A stretch of 34,560 bases of DNA from Candidatus Altimarinota bacterium (GCA_028691375.1 JAQUZJ010000004.1:1-34560), one strand, 5' to 3'. Shown: positions 20,181 to 32,963, counted from the first letter of the stretch. Program-made: numbers and translations. The notes: generated by a model from the sequence alone, not told the origin.

Positions 20181-21329
20181 GTTTTTTAAAGTTCTTAGTA
20201 TATCTCATACCAAAAACAAAGATCAATAAATAACAATCAGATCTCAATCTTTTTTAATGGATTTAGCGTATTTTAATGCCTCTTTTGGATTTTTTATTAT
20301 GATTTTATTTCAACTTATAATATCTTCAAATTCATCTGGATCTTTAGCTTTGTAGACAGATGATTTTGTAAGGATTTTTATGTCTCAATCTATAATATTA
20401 CAAAAACTTTCAAAATCGTTTTTTTCTTTTGTTGTAGCAAATATTGTTATGAGATGATTATATTTTAATGTTTTTAAAAATTTTTTAAGTTCTCTAAATC
20501 ATCAAATATTGTGACATCAATCAAGTAAAATATTAGGCTCTATAAATTCGACTCTTCATCTTATTTTTATATTTTGTAATCAATTTAGAACTTTTTTTGA
20601 ATCAAAACCAAAATCGATTAAACTATGATAAACTAGACCTGCATTCCTTTTTTGATGAGATCAATTTAAGTTTGTTGGAATTTTACCTTTTATTGTTTTT
20701 AAAATTCATCAGGCTTTTTTTGTTCACTCAATCATTAATTTATTTCAAATCGGTGTATAAACAGGGACTCAGGATTTTATAATTCACATTTTATTTTTTT
20801 GTATTGAAGACAAACTTTTTCCGAGAATATGAGTGTGATCAGAAGAAATACTTGTAATATAGATTGCTAAAGGATTTTTAAAAATATTTGTTCCATCATA
20901 AGTTCATCCAAGTCCAACTTCAAAAACAGCATAATCTACTTTTTGATCTATAAAATACATAATGGCAGTCAAAACACATATTTCAAAAAAAGAAAAATTG
21001 AATTCTCTTGTTTCTTCTAGTATTTTTCAAAAATAATTATCTAACTTCCTATCTCAAATTTGAATTCAGTTTATTTCAATTCTTTCATTGATTTTTACCA
21101 AATGAGGAGAAATAAAAATCCCAACTTTAAATCAGAATTCTTTATAAAGAGTTTGGTAAATCATATTTGTGACTGATCATTTTCAGTTTGTTCAAGCTAC
21201 GTGGAAAATCTTCAGTCTATTTTGAGGATTTCATTTTATTGCTAAATATTTTAAAATGTTGTCACGTCCAGATTTTAATCCTGCGTTTTTTAATCCCAAA
21301 ACATCTTCCACATATTTTACATATTTCAT
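20172..21329 (-). CDS. folC: Folylpolyglutamate synthase/dihydrofolate synthase (FolC)
   Basis: 385 aa, ATG at 21327-21329, TAG stop. The Mur-ligase-type P-loop is FHVAGTNGKGSVTNMI. FISPHLVKINERIEIN follows, then VFEVGLGGTYDGTN and ITSISSDHTHILG. The C-terminal domain has ILLDGCHNIGGFREL, where most FolC proteins have DGAHN. FolC adds glutamate to folates and retains them in the cell. It starts 7 bp after the stop of 5-formyl-THF cyclo-ligase, which is also a folate enzyme, so the two form a folate operon. Confidence 0.9.
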
Positions 21330-21336
21330 TTATTTT

Positions 21337-21876
21337 TTAATTGGTTATTACTAAATCCATTTTAACATCGTGATCCTCTTCGTCTATTTTGTCTATTAAT
21401 TGGAAATCATAGCAAAGTCCAATTTTAAAACCATTTTTATTTTTGGCAAAAAATCTATCATAAAATCAACCTCATCTTCAAAGTCTTGTTCATTCTTTTG
21501 TAAAAGCAAGTCAAGGCACAACAGAAATATCTATTTTTCATTCAAAAGCATTTTCCAAAATCGGTTCTAATATTCAATATCTTCATATTTTCAAGTTATC
21601 AAAATTTTTTATTTCAACAGGAATAATATTTTTATCCACTATTTTTGGAACTAACACAATTTTTCATTTTTTTAGTAAAAATTTTATAAGATCATGAGTA
21701 AAAACCTCTTTTTCTTGTGATACATAAACAAAATAAATACTTTTTTCTAAAAAATCTTTTAAAGATAAGAGATTATTAATTATTTTTTTAGACAAATTTA
21801 AAAGTTCTTTTTCTTTTTTTGAAGACAAAATTTTGATTATTTTTTGTCTTGTTTCTATTTTTGAGACCGGTCTCAT
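21337..21876 (-). CDS. 5-formyltetrahydrofolate cyclo-ligase
   Basis: 179 aa, ATG at 21874-21876, TAA stop. It begins MRPVSKIETRQKIIKILSSK, has IYFVYVSQEKEVFTHDLIKF and VLVPKIVDKN in the middle, and ends with VVPGLAFTKEGTRLGRGGGF followed by YDRF, the ATP/phosphate-binding signature of the family (LGxGxGxYDR). It converts 5-formyl-THF to methenyl-THF using ATP. It is directly upstream of folC. A perfect 12-bp palindrome, GAGACCGGTCTC, covers the start codon region. Confidence 0.9.
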
Positions 21877-21935
21877 AATTGCAAAAGGGGTTAGTTCTAG
21901 GGGAGACCAGTCTTCTTGAGACTGGTCTCAAGACT
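21863..21935 (-). promoter_or_regulatory. GAGACC palindrome cluster between xth and the cyclo-ligase gene
   Basis: GAGACCGGTCTC (21863-21874) is a perfect palindrome ending on the cyclo-ligase start codon. Just upstream, GAGACCAGTC (21903-21912) pairs with GACTGGTCTC (21920-21929). An alternative, mutually exclusive hairpin pairs CTTGAGAC (21915-21922) with GTCTCAAG (21925-21932). The cluster overlaps the xth stop codon. It may be a terminator or attenuator for xth, or an operator for the folate genes. Confidence 0.45.
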
Positions 21936-22764
21936 AAAAAATCTTAATTCAGACTGGACAGTGATCTGATCATTCAATATTATTTCTTATAAAAGCATCT
22001 TTTAAGTCTTTTTTCAAACTTTGAGAAACTAAAAAATAGTCAATTCTCCAACCTATGTTTCTGGCTCTAGCATTAGCAAAATTACTCCACCAGCTATAAG
22101 CTCAAGTTTTATCTGGATAAAAAAATCTAAAAGTATCTACAAAGCCATTTTCTAAGTATTTTGAAAATCAATTTCTTTCTTCGATTGTAAAGCCAGCATT
22201 TTTTTTATTAGACTTTGGATTGGCTAAATCAATTTCAGTATGAGCAACATTGAGATCTCAACAAAAAATCAGGGGTTTATTTTTTTCAAGTTTTTTTGCA
22301 TTTTCAAGAAAAAGAGCATCCCATTTTTTTCTGTAGTCCAATCTTGTTAGTCAGTGTTGGGCATTGGGCACATATAAATTCAAAAAGTAAAAATTTGGGA
22401 ATTCTAGACAAATCATCCTTCATTCATAGTTATTATTTTCTTTTTTTTCTCAAAAAAGAGAAAATTGTCAGTTTCAACTGATTTTAATTTCTTCAAGTTC
22501 ATAATCTCAAATTCAAAAACCATATGAAACTGGTTTTATTTTAGTAAAAATCGCAGTTCCAGCATATCATTTTTTTTGAGCATTATTCCAGAAAATTTCA
22601 TATCATAAATTTTTTATTTCTTCCAATTCATTTTTAATATAATCTTCTTCAGCCCTGATTTCTTGTAGTCATATAATATCAGGATTTTCTTCCTTTAAAT
22701 ATTCAATAAATCATTTTTTTAAATTTGCCCTTATTCCGTTAACATTCCAGCTGACCAGTTTCAT
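21934..22764 (-). CDS. xth: Exodeoxyribonuclease III (AP endonuclease)
   Basis: 276 aa, ATG at 22762-22764, TAG stop. It begins [20 protein letters not shown] and has PDIIGLQEIRAE with the metal-binding Glu, [27 protein letters not shown], and the C-terminal RIDYFLVS and GSDHCPVGI with the catalytic Asp-His. It is the standard exonuclease III/ExoA fold of base-excision repair. Most family members have GDFN or GDLN at the active site; here it is GDLN with Gly encoded by TGA. Confidence 0.95.
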
Positions 22765-22868
22765 AGTTCATTTTTTAAATAAAATATAATAGCATAATTA
22801 TACGAAAAAATTGATTTTTTTAAAAAATAAATTACAATTTCAGCACAAATATCTTTTAAATTTGTTTT

Positions 22869-23240
22869 ATGAGTAAAAATAAAAAGATTCTAGCAATGAC
22901 AGCGTTGTTTGTCTCTAGTCTTTCTCTAGGCGTATGAAGCGCTTTTTGAGCAGCAGGAAATGCTATGTTTTGAATGAGTGGTGTTTCTGAAAACATAAAA
23001 TGAGCTAATACAACTTTGGATTTTGCTGCACAAACTATGATAAGCAATATATTGATTTTTCTTTGAATTCTTGCAGTTGTCTATGGTATTTATGCATGAT
23101 TTATGATTATGAATGCTGCTTGAGATGAGACAAAAGCCAAAAAAGGAAAACAAATAATTATGTATGTAGTAATTGGAATTATTATAATCTGGTTGGCAAA
23201 TTCTATAATTCAATTTGTTTTAGAAAAAATATTAAAATAA
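22869..23240 (+). CDS. VirB2/TrbC-like pilin, copy 1
   Basis: 123 aa, ATG at 22869, TAA stop. An N-terminal signal-like segment (ILAMTALFVSSLSLGVGSAF) probably ends at GSAFGAA. Two further hydrophobic segments (MISNILIFLGILAVVYGIYA and IIMYVVIGIIIIWLANSIIQ) flank a short basic loop with DETKAKKGKQ. This two-helix hairpin with a KxKKGK loop is the layout of the VirB2/TrbC-like small pilins that are common in CPR genomes. It shares the LGILAVVYGIY and LANSI blocks with the next gene. Likely subunit of a type IV secretion-like pilus. Confidence 0.75.
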
Positions 23241-23249
23241 CACTAAAAC

Positions 23250-23278
23250 TTGATTTTAGTTGAAAAAACTACTATAAT
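23250..23278 (+). promoter_or_regulatory. Sigma70-type promoter for the second pilin
   Basis: TTGATT (23250-23255) and TATAAT (23273-23278) are separated by exactly 17 bp, about 30 nt before the ATG at 23309. The two pilin genes can thus be transcribed separately. A small ACTAAAA/TTTTAGT stem overlaps the -35 box. Confidence 0.6.
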
Positions 23279-23308
23279 TTCTCCGTATTAATTTTTAATT
23301 TAATCAAT

Positions 23309-23674
23309 ATGATAAATATTAAGAACAAAATTATTTCTTGTTTCTATGTTGTCAGTGCCATGGTACTTGGTTCTAGCAATGCTTTAGCCATAGATTTCGG
23401 GAAGAACAATGTTAGTGATTCTATCAAATGAGATAGCAACTCAGCAGATGTAACTATACAAACACTTATAACAAGGCTATTGGTTTTTATTGGAATTCTT
23501 GCGGTTGTTTATGGTATCTATGGATGATTTTTAATTATGAATGCATGAGGAGATGATGCAAAAGTTAAAAAAGGGAAAACTATCATAATTCAAGTAATTA
23601 TTTGAATAGTTGTTATCTTTCTTGCAAATTCTATTGTTCAATTTCTACTGTCAAAAATATTGACTCAACCATAG
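23309..23674 (+). CDS. VirB2/TrbC-like pilin, copy 2
   Basis: 121 aa, ATG at 23309, TAG stop. A signal-peptide-like start (FYVVSAMVLGSSNALA) is followed by a polar stretch and two hydrophobic helices (LLVFIGILAVVYGIYGGFLI and IIIQVIIGIVVIFLANSIVQ) around a basic GDDAKVKKGKT loop. It is clearly a paralogue of the preceding gene: the loop and both helices align, while the signal and linker have diverged. Its own promoter and a downstream terminator suggest independent control. Confidence 0.75.
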
Positions 23675-23701
23675 AAACTGGACAAAAATGAGAAAATTAT
23701 T

Positions 23702-23739
23702 AAAATAAGCTCAAGCTGTTCAGTTTGAGCTTATTTTTT
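23702..23739 (+). terminator. Terminator after the pilin genes
   Basis: AAAATAAGCTCAA (23702-23714) pairs exactly with TTGAGCTTATTTT (23725-23737) followed by TT. It separates the pilins from leuS. Confidence 0.85.
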
Positions 23740-23785
23740 ATAAAATCAAACTTAAATAAAATCCCTTATTTTTAATTTAAAAATT

Positions 23786-27211
<3,426 letters not shown>

Positions 27212-27218
27212 TTCTATT

Positions 27219-27252
27219 GTAGTAGCTAGTTTAAAACTAGCTACTACTTTTT
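27219..27252 (+). terminator. Terminator after leuS
   Basis: The near-perfect palindrome GTAGTAGCTAGTTT...AAACTAGCTACTAC (27219-27247) is followed by TTTTTT, 8 bp after the leuS stop. Confidence 0.85.
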
Positions 27253-27319
27253 TCAAAAAAAATTTGCATAATTCAAAAATTCCATATTATTCGAAAAGAT
27301 TATATTGATAATAATTATT

Positions 27320-27634
27320 ATGGTTGCAAACAAGGATATAACAACAAAAGAAATTAAAAAAACAAAACAAACAAATCCTTATTATGATGATTTTTATGAA
27401 AAGAAAGCCAAAGAACTAGAAGAATTAAAGAAAAAAGAAAGAGAAGAATGAAAAAAAATGCTTTATCTTACTAAGAAAAAATCAGAAAATTTAGAAAAAG
27501 GAGACACTGAAGATGAAGATGATTTTATAATTGATATTGATGATTTAGATGATGATTTTGATGATTGAAGATTGATTACTTTCGAAGAAGATGATCTTAA
27601 TGAAGAGGATATTATTAAAGAAAACGAAGTTTAA
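27320..27634 (+). CDS. Small acidic protein
   Basis: 104 aa, ATG at 27320, TAA stop. The first 60 residues are Lys/Glu-rich and helical. The second half is extremely acidic (DIDDLDDDFDDGRLITFEED and flanks). No cysteine, signal or membrane segment. Such tails are seen on RNA-polymerase delta-like or histone-mimic proteins, but no family is certain. It is a single-gene unit between two terminators. Confidence 0.7.
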
Positions 27635-27673
27635 CCCAAAAACCGCCAATGTAATTGGCGGTTTTTGGGTTAA
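27631..27673 (+). terminator. Strong terminator after the acidic protein
   Basis: A perfect 20-bp stem: TTAACCCAAAAACCGCCAAT (27631-27650), loop GTA, and the exact complement at 27654-27673. The stem includes the TAA stop codon. The T stretch lies within the 3' arm (GTTTTTGGG), so this is an unusually long hairpin. Confidence 0.7.
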
Positions 27674-27803
27674 GTTCATCACTTGTAACGTGATAGTCTT
27701 TAGTCTTGTTCTTAACCACAAAAGTGGATTTGGATTGTCAGAGACTGTAAAATAAACTGTGTAAATGAAAGATAGGAAAATTTAAGTTATTTTCCTATCT
27801 TTT
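27674..27803. other. Non-coding stretch ending in a terminator hairpin; possible small RNA or IS remnant
   Basis: This stretch has no ORF. It ends in a clear terminator, AAAGATAGGAAAA (27768-27780) with TTTTCCTATCTTT (27790-27802), although the preceding gene already has its own terminator. The segment before it, GAGACTGTAAAATAAACTGT (27741-27760), resembles terminal repeats of IS256/Mutator-type insertion sequences. It could be a solo transposon end or an independently transcribed small RNA. From 27804 to 27881 I see only AT-rich promoter-like sequence. Confidence 0.4.
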
Positions 27804-27881
27804 TACTTTAAAAAAATTTGCAAATTTTTTTAAAATCAATATTTTATGAACTGTGAACTTTATATAAATTAACATTAAAAT

Positions 27882-28334
27882 ATGCAATTAGAATTTATAA
27901 ATGATATTGAAAAAAGTGAAAACTTTAAATTTTTTCGTCATATTCTTTCTATGCCCTTTATTTATTCAATGGCTTTTCCTATAATTGCACTTGATATTTT
28001 TATCTCAATCTATCAATATTTTGCCTTTCCTTTATATTGAATTGAAAAAGTTAAAAGGAAAGACTATATTATCTATGACAGGGAATTTTTAAGTCATTTG
28101 AATAGAATGCAAAAACTCAATTGTTTATATTGTACTTATTCAAATGGGCTTTTGGCTTATTCAGTGGAAATTGCTGGTCGTACAGAAAGATATTGGTGTC
28201 CAATAAAACATTCTAAAAAAATGGAATGAGAACACAAATATGTACAAGATTTTGCCGAATTTTGAGATGCCAAACTATTTCAAGAAAAATATAATGAAAT
28301 AGAAAATACTTGAATTTATTCTAAAAATAAATAA
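27882..28334 (+). CDS. Conserved hypothetical protein with CxxC and WCPIKH motifs
   Basis: 150 aa, ATG at 27882, TAA stop. Residues about 25-60 are hydrophobic and aromatic (SMAFPIIALDIFISIYQYFA), probably membrane-associated. A conserved block follows: KDYIIYDREFLSHLNRMQKL, then NCLYCTYSNG and RTERYWCPIKH. The CxxC and the later Cys-His give a likely metal-binding site. I recognise this block as typical of a widespread uncharacterised bacterial family. Terminators lie on both sides, so it is monocistronic. A TATAAA-like box lies 13 nt before the start. Confidence 0.75.
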
Positions 28335-28339
28335 GAACT

Positions 28340-28368
28340 AAAAACCTCTTTTCAAAAGAGGTTTTTAT
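28340..28368 (+). terminator. Terminator
   Basis: AAAAACCTCTTTT (28340-28352), one base, then AAAAGAGGTTTTT (28354-28366), 6 bp after the stop of the Cys-rich conserved gene. Confidence 0.88.
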
Positions 28369-28473
28369 AACGAAAATTTTAAAGAAAAATTAGATATATA
28401 TTTAATTTTTGCCTTTTTTGAATTTTTCTTTAAAATTTCTTTAAAATAAATTTATTAAATAACTATTAACAAA

Positions 28474-30750
28474 ATGTCTGAAAATAGTCAAAATAATAAT
28501 TGAGGTATGCTTGACCAAATAATAAGTACACCAACCAAAAATGAAGCCGTGATAGAGAAGAAAGAAGTTGTAAGTCAAACATCATCAATTTCTCAGCAGA
28601 AACCAAAAAAACCAACAAAAAAACCAATGTCTCCTTGAGATTTCTTGAAGTTTGTAGGAGCAGTATTTGCAGTTGCCTTGATAGTTTTCGCGTCATTTTT
28701 GGCTTATATTGTATTTAATCCATCTGATGCTAAACAATTTCTTTTAATGTTTGGTATAAATCCAATTCATATACAGGCTTTACTTTATAATCTAGTTAAT
28801 GCATCTTTTTGACTTATTACTCTTGTTAATTCAATTATTTGGATAATTTTTCTTTTTAAAGCAATTTTAACAAAGAAAGAATTTAAAAAGAAAAAAACGA
28901 TATTTGTTATTCTTTCATTATTTCTATGAATATTATTATTTAGCATAATAACTTTACGGGTTTTTCTTATCAGACAAATTGGAATTGCTGATTATGAAAA
29001 TCCCGATTGATGAGTTATTATCTATGATAATTCAAAATTAATTTCAGTTAAATTTAAAAATACTGTTGATGTAGCTAAAATGATATGAAGTGATTTTGAT
29101 AATGTTATTTGACCGGTTACGCTTAGATTTGATTTAAAGGCAGATGTAAAACATTATAGTCAACAATATAAGATTATTTCTTATGAAATTGATTTTAATT
29201 GAGATTGAAAATCTGATAAAACATGATCAAATCCTGAAGATGATCAATGAATAATGTATACTTATGATCAAGTAGGTTCTTTTGTTCCAAAAGGTAAGTA
29301 TATTTGAAAAGATAAAATAACTTGAGACACAAAAGAATTGGAAATAAAATTGCCATCAATAAATATGATTGGGATTGTAGACATAAAACAAACACCATCA
29401 GAATGATGAACAAGAATTACTTTGGATGCTTCTAAAATTCAAAATCTTGGTGTGATAAAATGGTTTAGTGAAGAAGATATCAAATGAGATACCCCCACTT
29501 TTATTTGACCAAAGTATATAAAAACCATAAAAGAAGAACAAATGGTTTGTATGCTAATTGAAAATAGTAAAAAACAAATAAATTCATGTGATAAAGTTTT
29601 TATTGTCTGATCCAAAAGTTTTGATTGAGATATTACTATAAATAAGGATTTATGAAATCCTAAAAAAATTACTTTCAAAATACAAGCCACAAATGAGAAT
29701 ATTCAAATAGAGCCTGATAGTTATTCTTGGGTATTGGATAGTACGTTTAGATGAGATACTGATATATTTGAACACAAATTTGATAGTTATTGACCAGATC
29801 ACAAAATAACAGTTACCTTTAAGGACATAAACTGAAAAGAATATACATTAGAAAAAAAATTTGATTTACTTTCACCTTTGGCTTTGATTTGAGAAAAGTT
29901 TAGTGTCAAATGACTTGATTCTAGTTGAACTGATATTTTGAATTTAACTTTTGATAAAGATAAAAAATTTTATAATGTAACAAATTTTTCTGTTCCACAA
30001 GAAATCAATTTTGATGCATCAAATGTTAAAACAACAGACAATGATTATTCTTTATCTTGAGTTGTTTGGGATTTTGATTGAGATAATAAATTTGAAATGG
30101 TTTGAACTAATGTGAAGTTTTCTTTTGTGGAAGATAAAAAATATGAAATAACAGTGAGATATACTTTTATTTCAAAATTAAAAAATGATACGCAAGATGT
30201 CGATGAAAAAATAGTAATTGATGCGAAACAAAAAGATATAAGCATAAAATTAAATGTAAATATGGAATCAGAACAAGTTCCCGCAGTAGTTCGTTTTGAT
30301 GCATCAGCCTCTCAAGCAAGGAAATGAAAAATAGTAAGATATATCTATGATTTTTGAGATTGAAAATGAAAAGCTGAATGATGAGCAACGCAAGATTATC
30401 AATACAGTTTTGCATGAAATTATAAAGTAAAACTAACAGTAATTACTGATGATTGAACAGAAGAATCAATGATAAGAGAAGTTGTCATAACTGATTCTCA
30501 AAAAAAAGTAGTTATCAATTCCAGTATATCTTCTTCTTCAGTATGAAAATATGTAGACTTTGATGCCGTTGGAACAACCTGACAAATAAATTCCTATTTT
30601 TGGGATTTTTGAGATGAAAATACCTCTACAGACCCAGTTTCTACACATTCTTTTAATAAACCATGAGAATATTTAGTAAAACTTACTGTTACTTATGCTG
30701 ATGGAACGATAAAAACATGATCTAAAACTATAACAATAAGAGCAGAATAA
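28474..30750 (+). CDS. Membrane-anchored surface protein with PKD repeats
   Basis: 758 aa, ATG at 28474, TAA stop at 30748-30750. The polar N-terminus (about 55 aa) is followed by three hydrophobic segments (FLKFVGAVFAVALIVFASFL, LVNSIIWIIFLFKAIL, IFVILSLFLGILLFSIITL). The remaining 560 residues are extracellular-type. At least two PKD domains lie at the C-terminus: FDASASQARKGKIVRYIYDF through YKVKLTVITDDG, and FDAVGTTGQINSYFWDFGDE through YLVKLTVTYADG. Two more degenerate copies occur earlier, with DFNGDGKSD and DFDGDNKFE loops like calcium-binding sites. PKD domains mediate surface adhesion or binding. Dozens of glycines are TGA; standard-code calling would miss the gene. It is monocistronic, with a terminator after it. 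Confidence 0.85.
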
Positions 30751-30803
30751 ATTTATATTTCCTAAGAGTTCAATTTTTTTGAACAAAACAATTATTTCGG
30801 TTG

Positions 30804-30846
30804 ATAAATAGGGATAATTTAAGAATTATTCCTATTTATTTTTTCA
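30804..30846 (+). terminator. Terminator after the PKD protein
   Basis: A 16-bp stem, ATAAATAGGGATAATT (30804-30819) with AATTATTCCTATTTAT (30824-30839) and one wobble pair, is followed by TTTTTTC. Confidence 0.85.
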
Positions 30847-30916
30847 AATTTTTAATTATAGAAAAGACCCCAGAAAGTCCTTTATTTAATTTATCTTTTG
30901 GATTTTTCAAAAAAAT

Positions 30917-30944
30917 TTGATTTTTTATAAAAAGCTAATATACT
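30917..30944 (+). promoter_or_regulatory. Promoter of the tRNA-Asp/tRNA-Ala unit
   Basis: TTGATT (30917-30922) and TATACT (30939-30944) with a 16-bp spacer lie 25 nt before tRNA-Asp. Confidence 0.6.
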
Positions 30945-30969
30945 GTCCCAGCATTTTAGACTTTTCTGA

Positions 30970-31046
30970 GGGGTCATAGCTCAGCTGGTTAGAGCGCCTG
31001 CCTGTCACGCAGGAGGTCGCGAGTTCGAATCTCGTTGATCCCGCCA
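30970..31046 (+). tRNA. tRNA-Asp (GUC)
   Basis: 77 nt including an encoded CCA. The acceptor GGGGTCA pairs with TGATCCC, discriminator G. The D-arm has AGCTCAGCTGGTTAGAGC, and the T-arm has GAGTTCGAATCTC. The anticodon loop CTGTCAC gives GTC, decoding Asp. Confidence 0.95.
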
Positions 31047-31114
31047 TTATTGTGTATTGCGGTTGTTAAAATGCGGTTAAGAGATTATTTTACTTTTAAC
31101 TTTTCGCATTATTT

Positions 31115-31191
31115 GGGGACTTAGCTCAGTTGGCTAGAGCATCTGCCTTGCACGCAGGGGGTCAGGAGTTCGACTCTCCTAGTCTCCACCA
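31115..31191 (+). tRNA. tRNA-Ala (UGC)
   Basis: 77 nt including an encoded CCA. The acceptor GGGGACT pairs with AGTCTCC, discriminator A. AGCTCAGTTGGCTAGAGC is the D-arm and GGAGTTCGACTCTCC the T-arm. The anticodon loop CTTGCAC gives TGC. It is 68 nt after tRNA-Asp, likely in one transcript. Confidence 0.94.
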
Positions 31192-31274
31192 AAATTTTAC
31201 AAAAATAGTAAAAGCTTTGAGTTGAATTTGATATTTAACTTTTAAAACTTTCTACTTTCTAACTTTAAACTACT

Positions 31275-31496
31275 ATGTGATTAAGCAGTAAAAGACCACA
31301 TTACTTGAATTATGCTGTAAATAATAAAAGAGTAAATTCTTCCGATAAGGTACAGAGTACAATTAAACATTATTTGAGATTACAAAAAAGAATAGCTTTT
31401 GAAGGGATGACAAAATGGTTGTCTAATGCGCAAGAAATTGTATTAAAAAAGCTTAAAAAATATGGTATTAATCCTAACAAATTAACAAATGCCTAG
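31275..31496 (+). CDS. Small basic protein upstream of tuf
   Basis: 73 aa. The ATG at 31275 is followed by a TGA glycine, TAG stop at 31494-31496. The sequence MGLSSKRPHYLNYAVNNKRV ... LRLQKRIAFEGMTKWLSNAQ is basic and helical. I do not recognise a family. Its position directly before tuf in a ribosomal-protein/tRNA neighbourhood suggests a translation-related or ribosome-associated protein, by context only. Its last codons overlap the start of the next small gene by 8 bp. Confidence 0.65.
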
Positions 31497-31575
31497 ATTT
31501 ACTACACATTCACACAAAAAAATTAGAAGAGCTGTACAAAGAGTTACAAAAAAAGTAGCAAAAGCTAAAAAATAG
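31489..31575 (+). CDS. 28-residue very basic peptide
   Basis: 28 aa, ATG at 31489 overlapping the previous stop (ATGCCTAG), TAG stop at 31573-31575. The sequence starts MPRFTTHSHKKIRRAVQRVT and ends in KKVAKAKK, about 40 percent Lys/Arg. The 8-bp overlap implies translational coupling. Small basic peptides of this sort are often ribosomal (for example bTHX or bL36 size class), but no match is claimed. Confidence 0.5.
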   Translation: MPRFTTHSHKKIRRAVQRVTKKVAKAKK

Positions 31576-31654
31576 CTTTACTTTTTGGTCTTTTTTAATA
31601 AAATTTTTGGTACGTTAAATTAATTATTTTTTTATTTATTAAATTTTTATTTTT

Positions 31655-32848
31655 ATGGCAACTTTTGATCGTTCTAAAGCACATATTAATATTGGTACTA
31701 TCGGACATGTAGATCATGGTAAAACTACCACTACTGCCGCTATATCTATAGTATTGGCTAAAAAATATTGATGAGAAATAACTGAATTTGCTAAAATCGA
31801 TGCTGCTCCAGAGGAAAAAGCAAGATGAATAACAATCAATACTGCTCATATCGAATATGAAACTGCAAATAGACATTACGCACATGTTGACTGTCCATGA
31901 CATGCAGATTACGTAAAAAACATGATTACCTGAGCTGCACAAATGGATGCGGCTATCCTTATCGTTGCTGCTACTGATGGGCCTATGGCTCAGACTAGAG
32001 AGCATATTCTACTTGCTAGACAGGTATGAGTTCCTTACATTGTTGTATTTATGAACAAGTGTGATATGGTTGATGATGAGGAAATGTTAGAAGTAGTTGA
32101 AATGGAGATAAGAGATCTTTTGAATAAATATGAATTTCCGGGGGATGACACTCCAATTATTAGAGGTTCAGGTCTTGTGGCTTTAGAAAATCCTACTGAT
32201 TTTGAAAAACCATACGGAGCTAAGACAATTCTTGAATTATTTGATGCCATTGAAGCTTGGGTACCAGTTCCAGATAGACCATTAGATAAGACATTCTTAA
32301 TGTCTGTTGAAGATGTATTTTCAATTAAAGGTAGAGGTACAGTTGTAACTGGTAAAATTGATCAATGAATTGTAAAAATTGGAGATGAAATTGAAATAGT
32401 TGGTATCAGAGATACTAAAAAAACTACTGTTACATGAATAGAAATGTTTCATAAACAACTAGATCAAGGACAGGCTTGAGATAATGCAGGTCTCTTATTA
32501 AGAGGTATAGAAAGAAATGATGTAGAAAGATGACAAGTATTAGCTAAACCTGGTTCAATCACTCCACATACTAAATTTGAAGCTCAAGTTTATGTATTGA
32601 CAAAAGATGAGTGAGGAAGACATACTCCATTTTTCAAAGGTTACAAACCTCAATTTTACTTCAGAACTACTGATGTAACTGGAGCTATTGAATTGGCGCC
32701 TGGAGTTGAGATGATTATGCCTGGTGATAATACTACTATGACAATTGAATTAGGATCTCCTATTGCCATGACTGAAGGTCTTAGATTTGCGATTAGAGAA
32801 TGAGGAAGAACAGTTGGTTCATGAGCTGTTTCTAAAATCATTAAATAA
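31655..32848 (+). CDS. tuf: Elongation factor Tu
   Basis: 397 aa, ATG at 31655, TAA stop at 32846-32848, normal length. It has G1 GHVDHGKT, the switch I region [16 protein letters not shown]3 [21 protein letters not shown]4 NKCD and G5 SGLVALE. Both the CPG glycine and the ITG glycine are TGA codons, the cleanest proof in the window that UGA encodes glycine. Several GGT codons also occur in the same gene, so both glycine codon types are in use. It delivers aminoacyl-tRNA to the ribosome. The order tuf-rpsJ follows the bacterial str/S10 arrangement. Confidence 0.98.
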
Positions 32849-32864
32849 TTTGAATGTTTATAAT

Positions 32865-32889
32865 CTTGCAAGGACTTGTTCCTTGCAAG
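32865..32889 (+). terminator. Hairpin after tuf
   Basis: CTTGCAAGGA (32865-32874) pairs exactly with TCCTTGCAAG (32880-32889), loop 5 nt. No T tract follows, so it may be a processing or stability hairpin rather than a terminator. Confidence 0.55.
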
Positions 32890-32963
32890 TAATAAGCGTT
32901 TAAATTTGGTTAGAACTTAGAATTTAGAGCTTAGAACTTAGAGTTAAGAAAAAAACAAAAAAT

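Noticed and set aside
31595-32005. Minus-strand frame of 136 codons
   Set aside because: It is antisense to tuf; low-complexity Ser/Cys composition and no motif.
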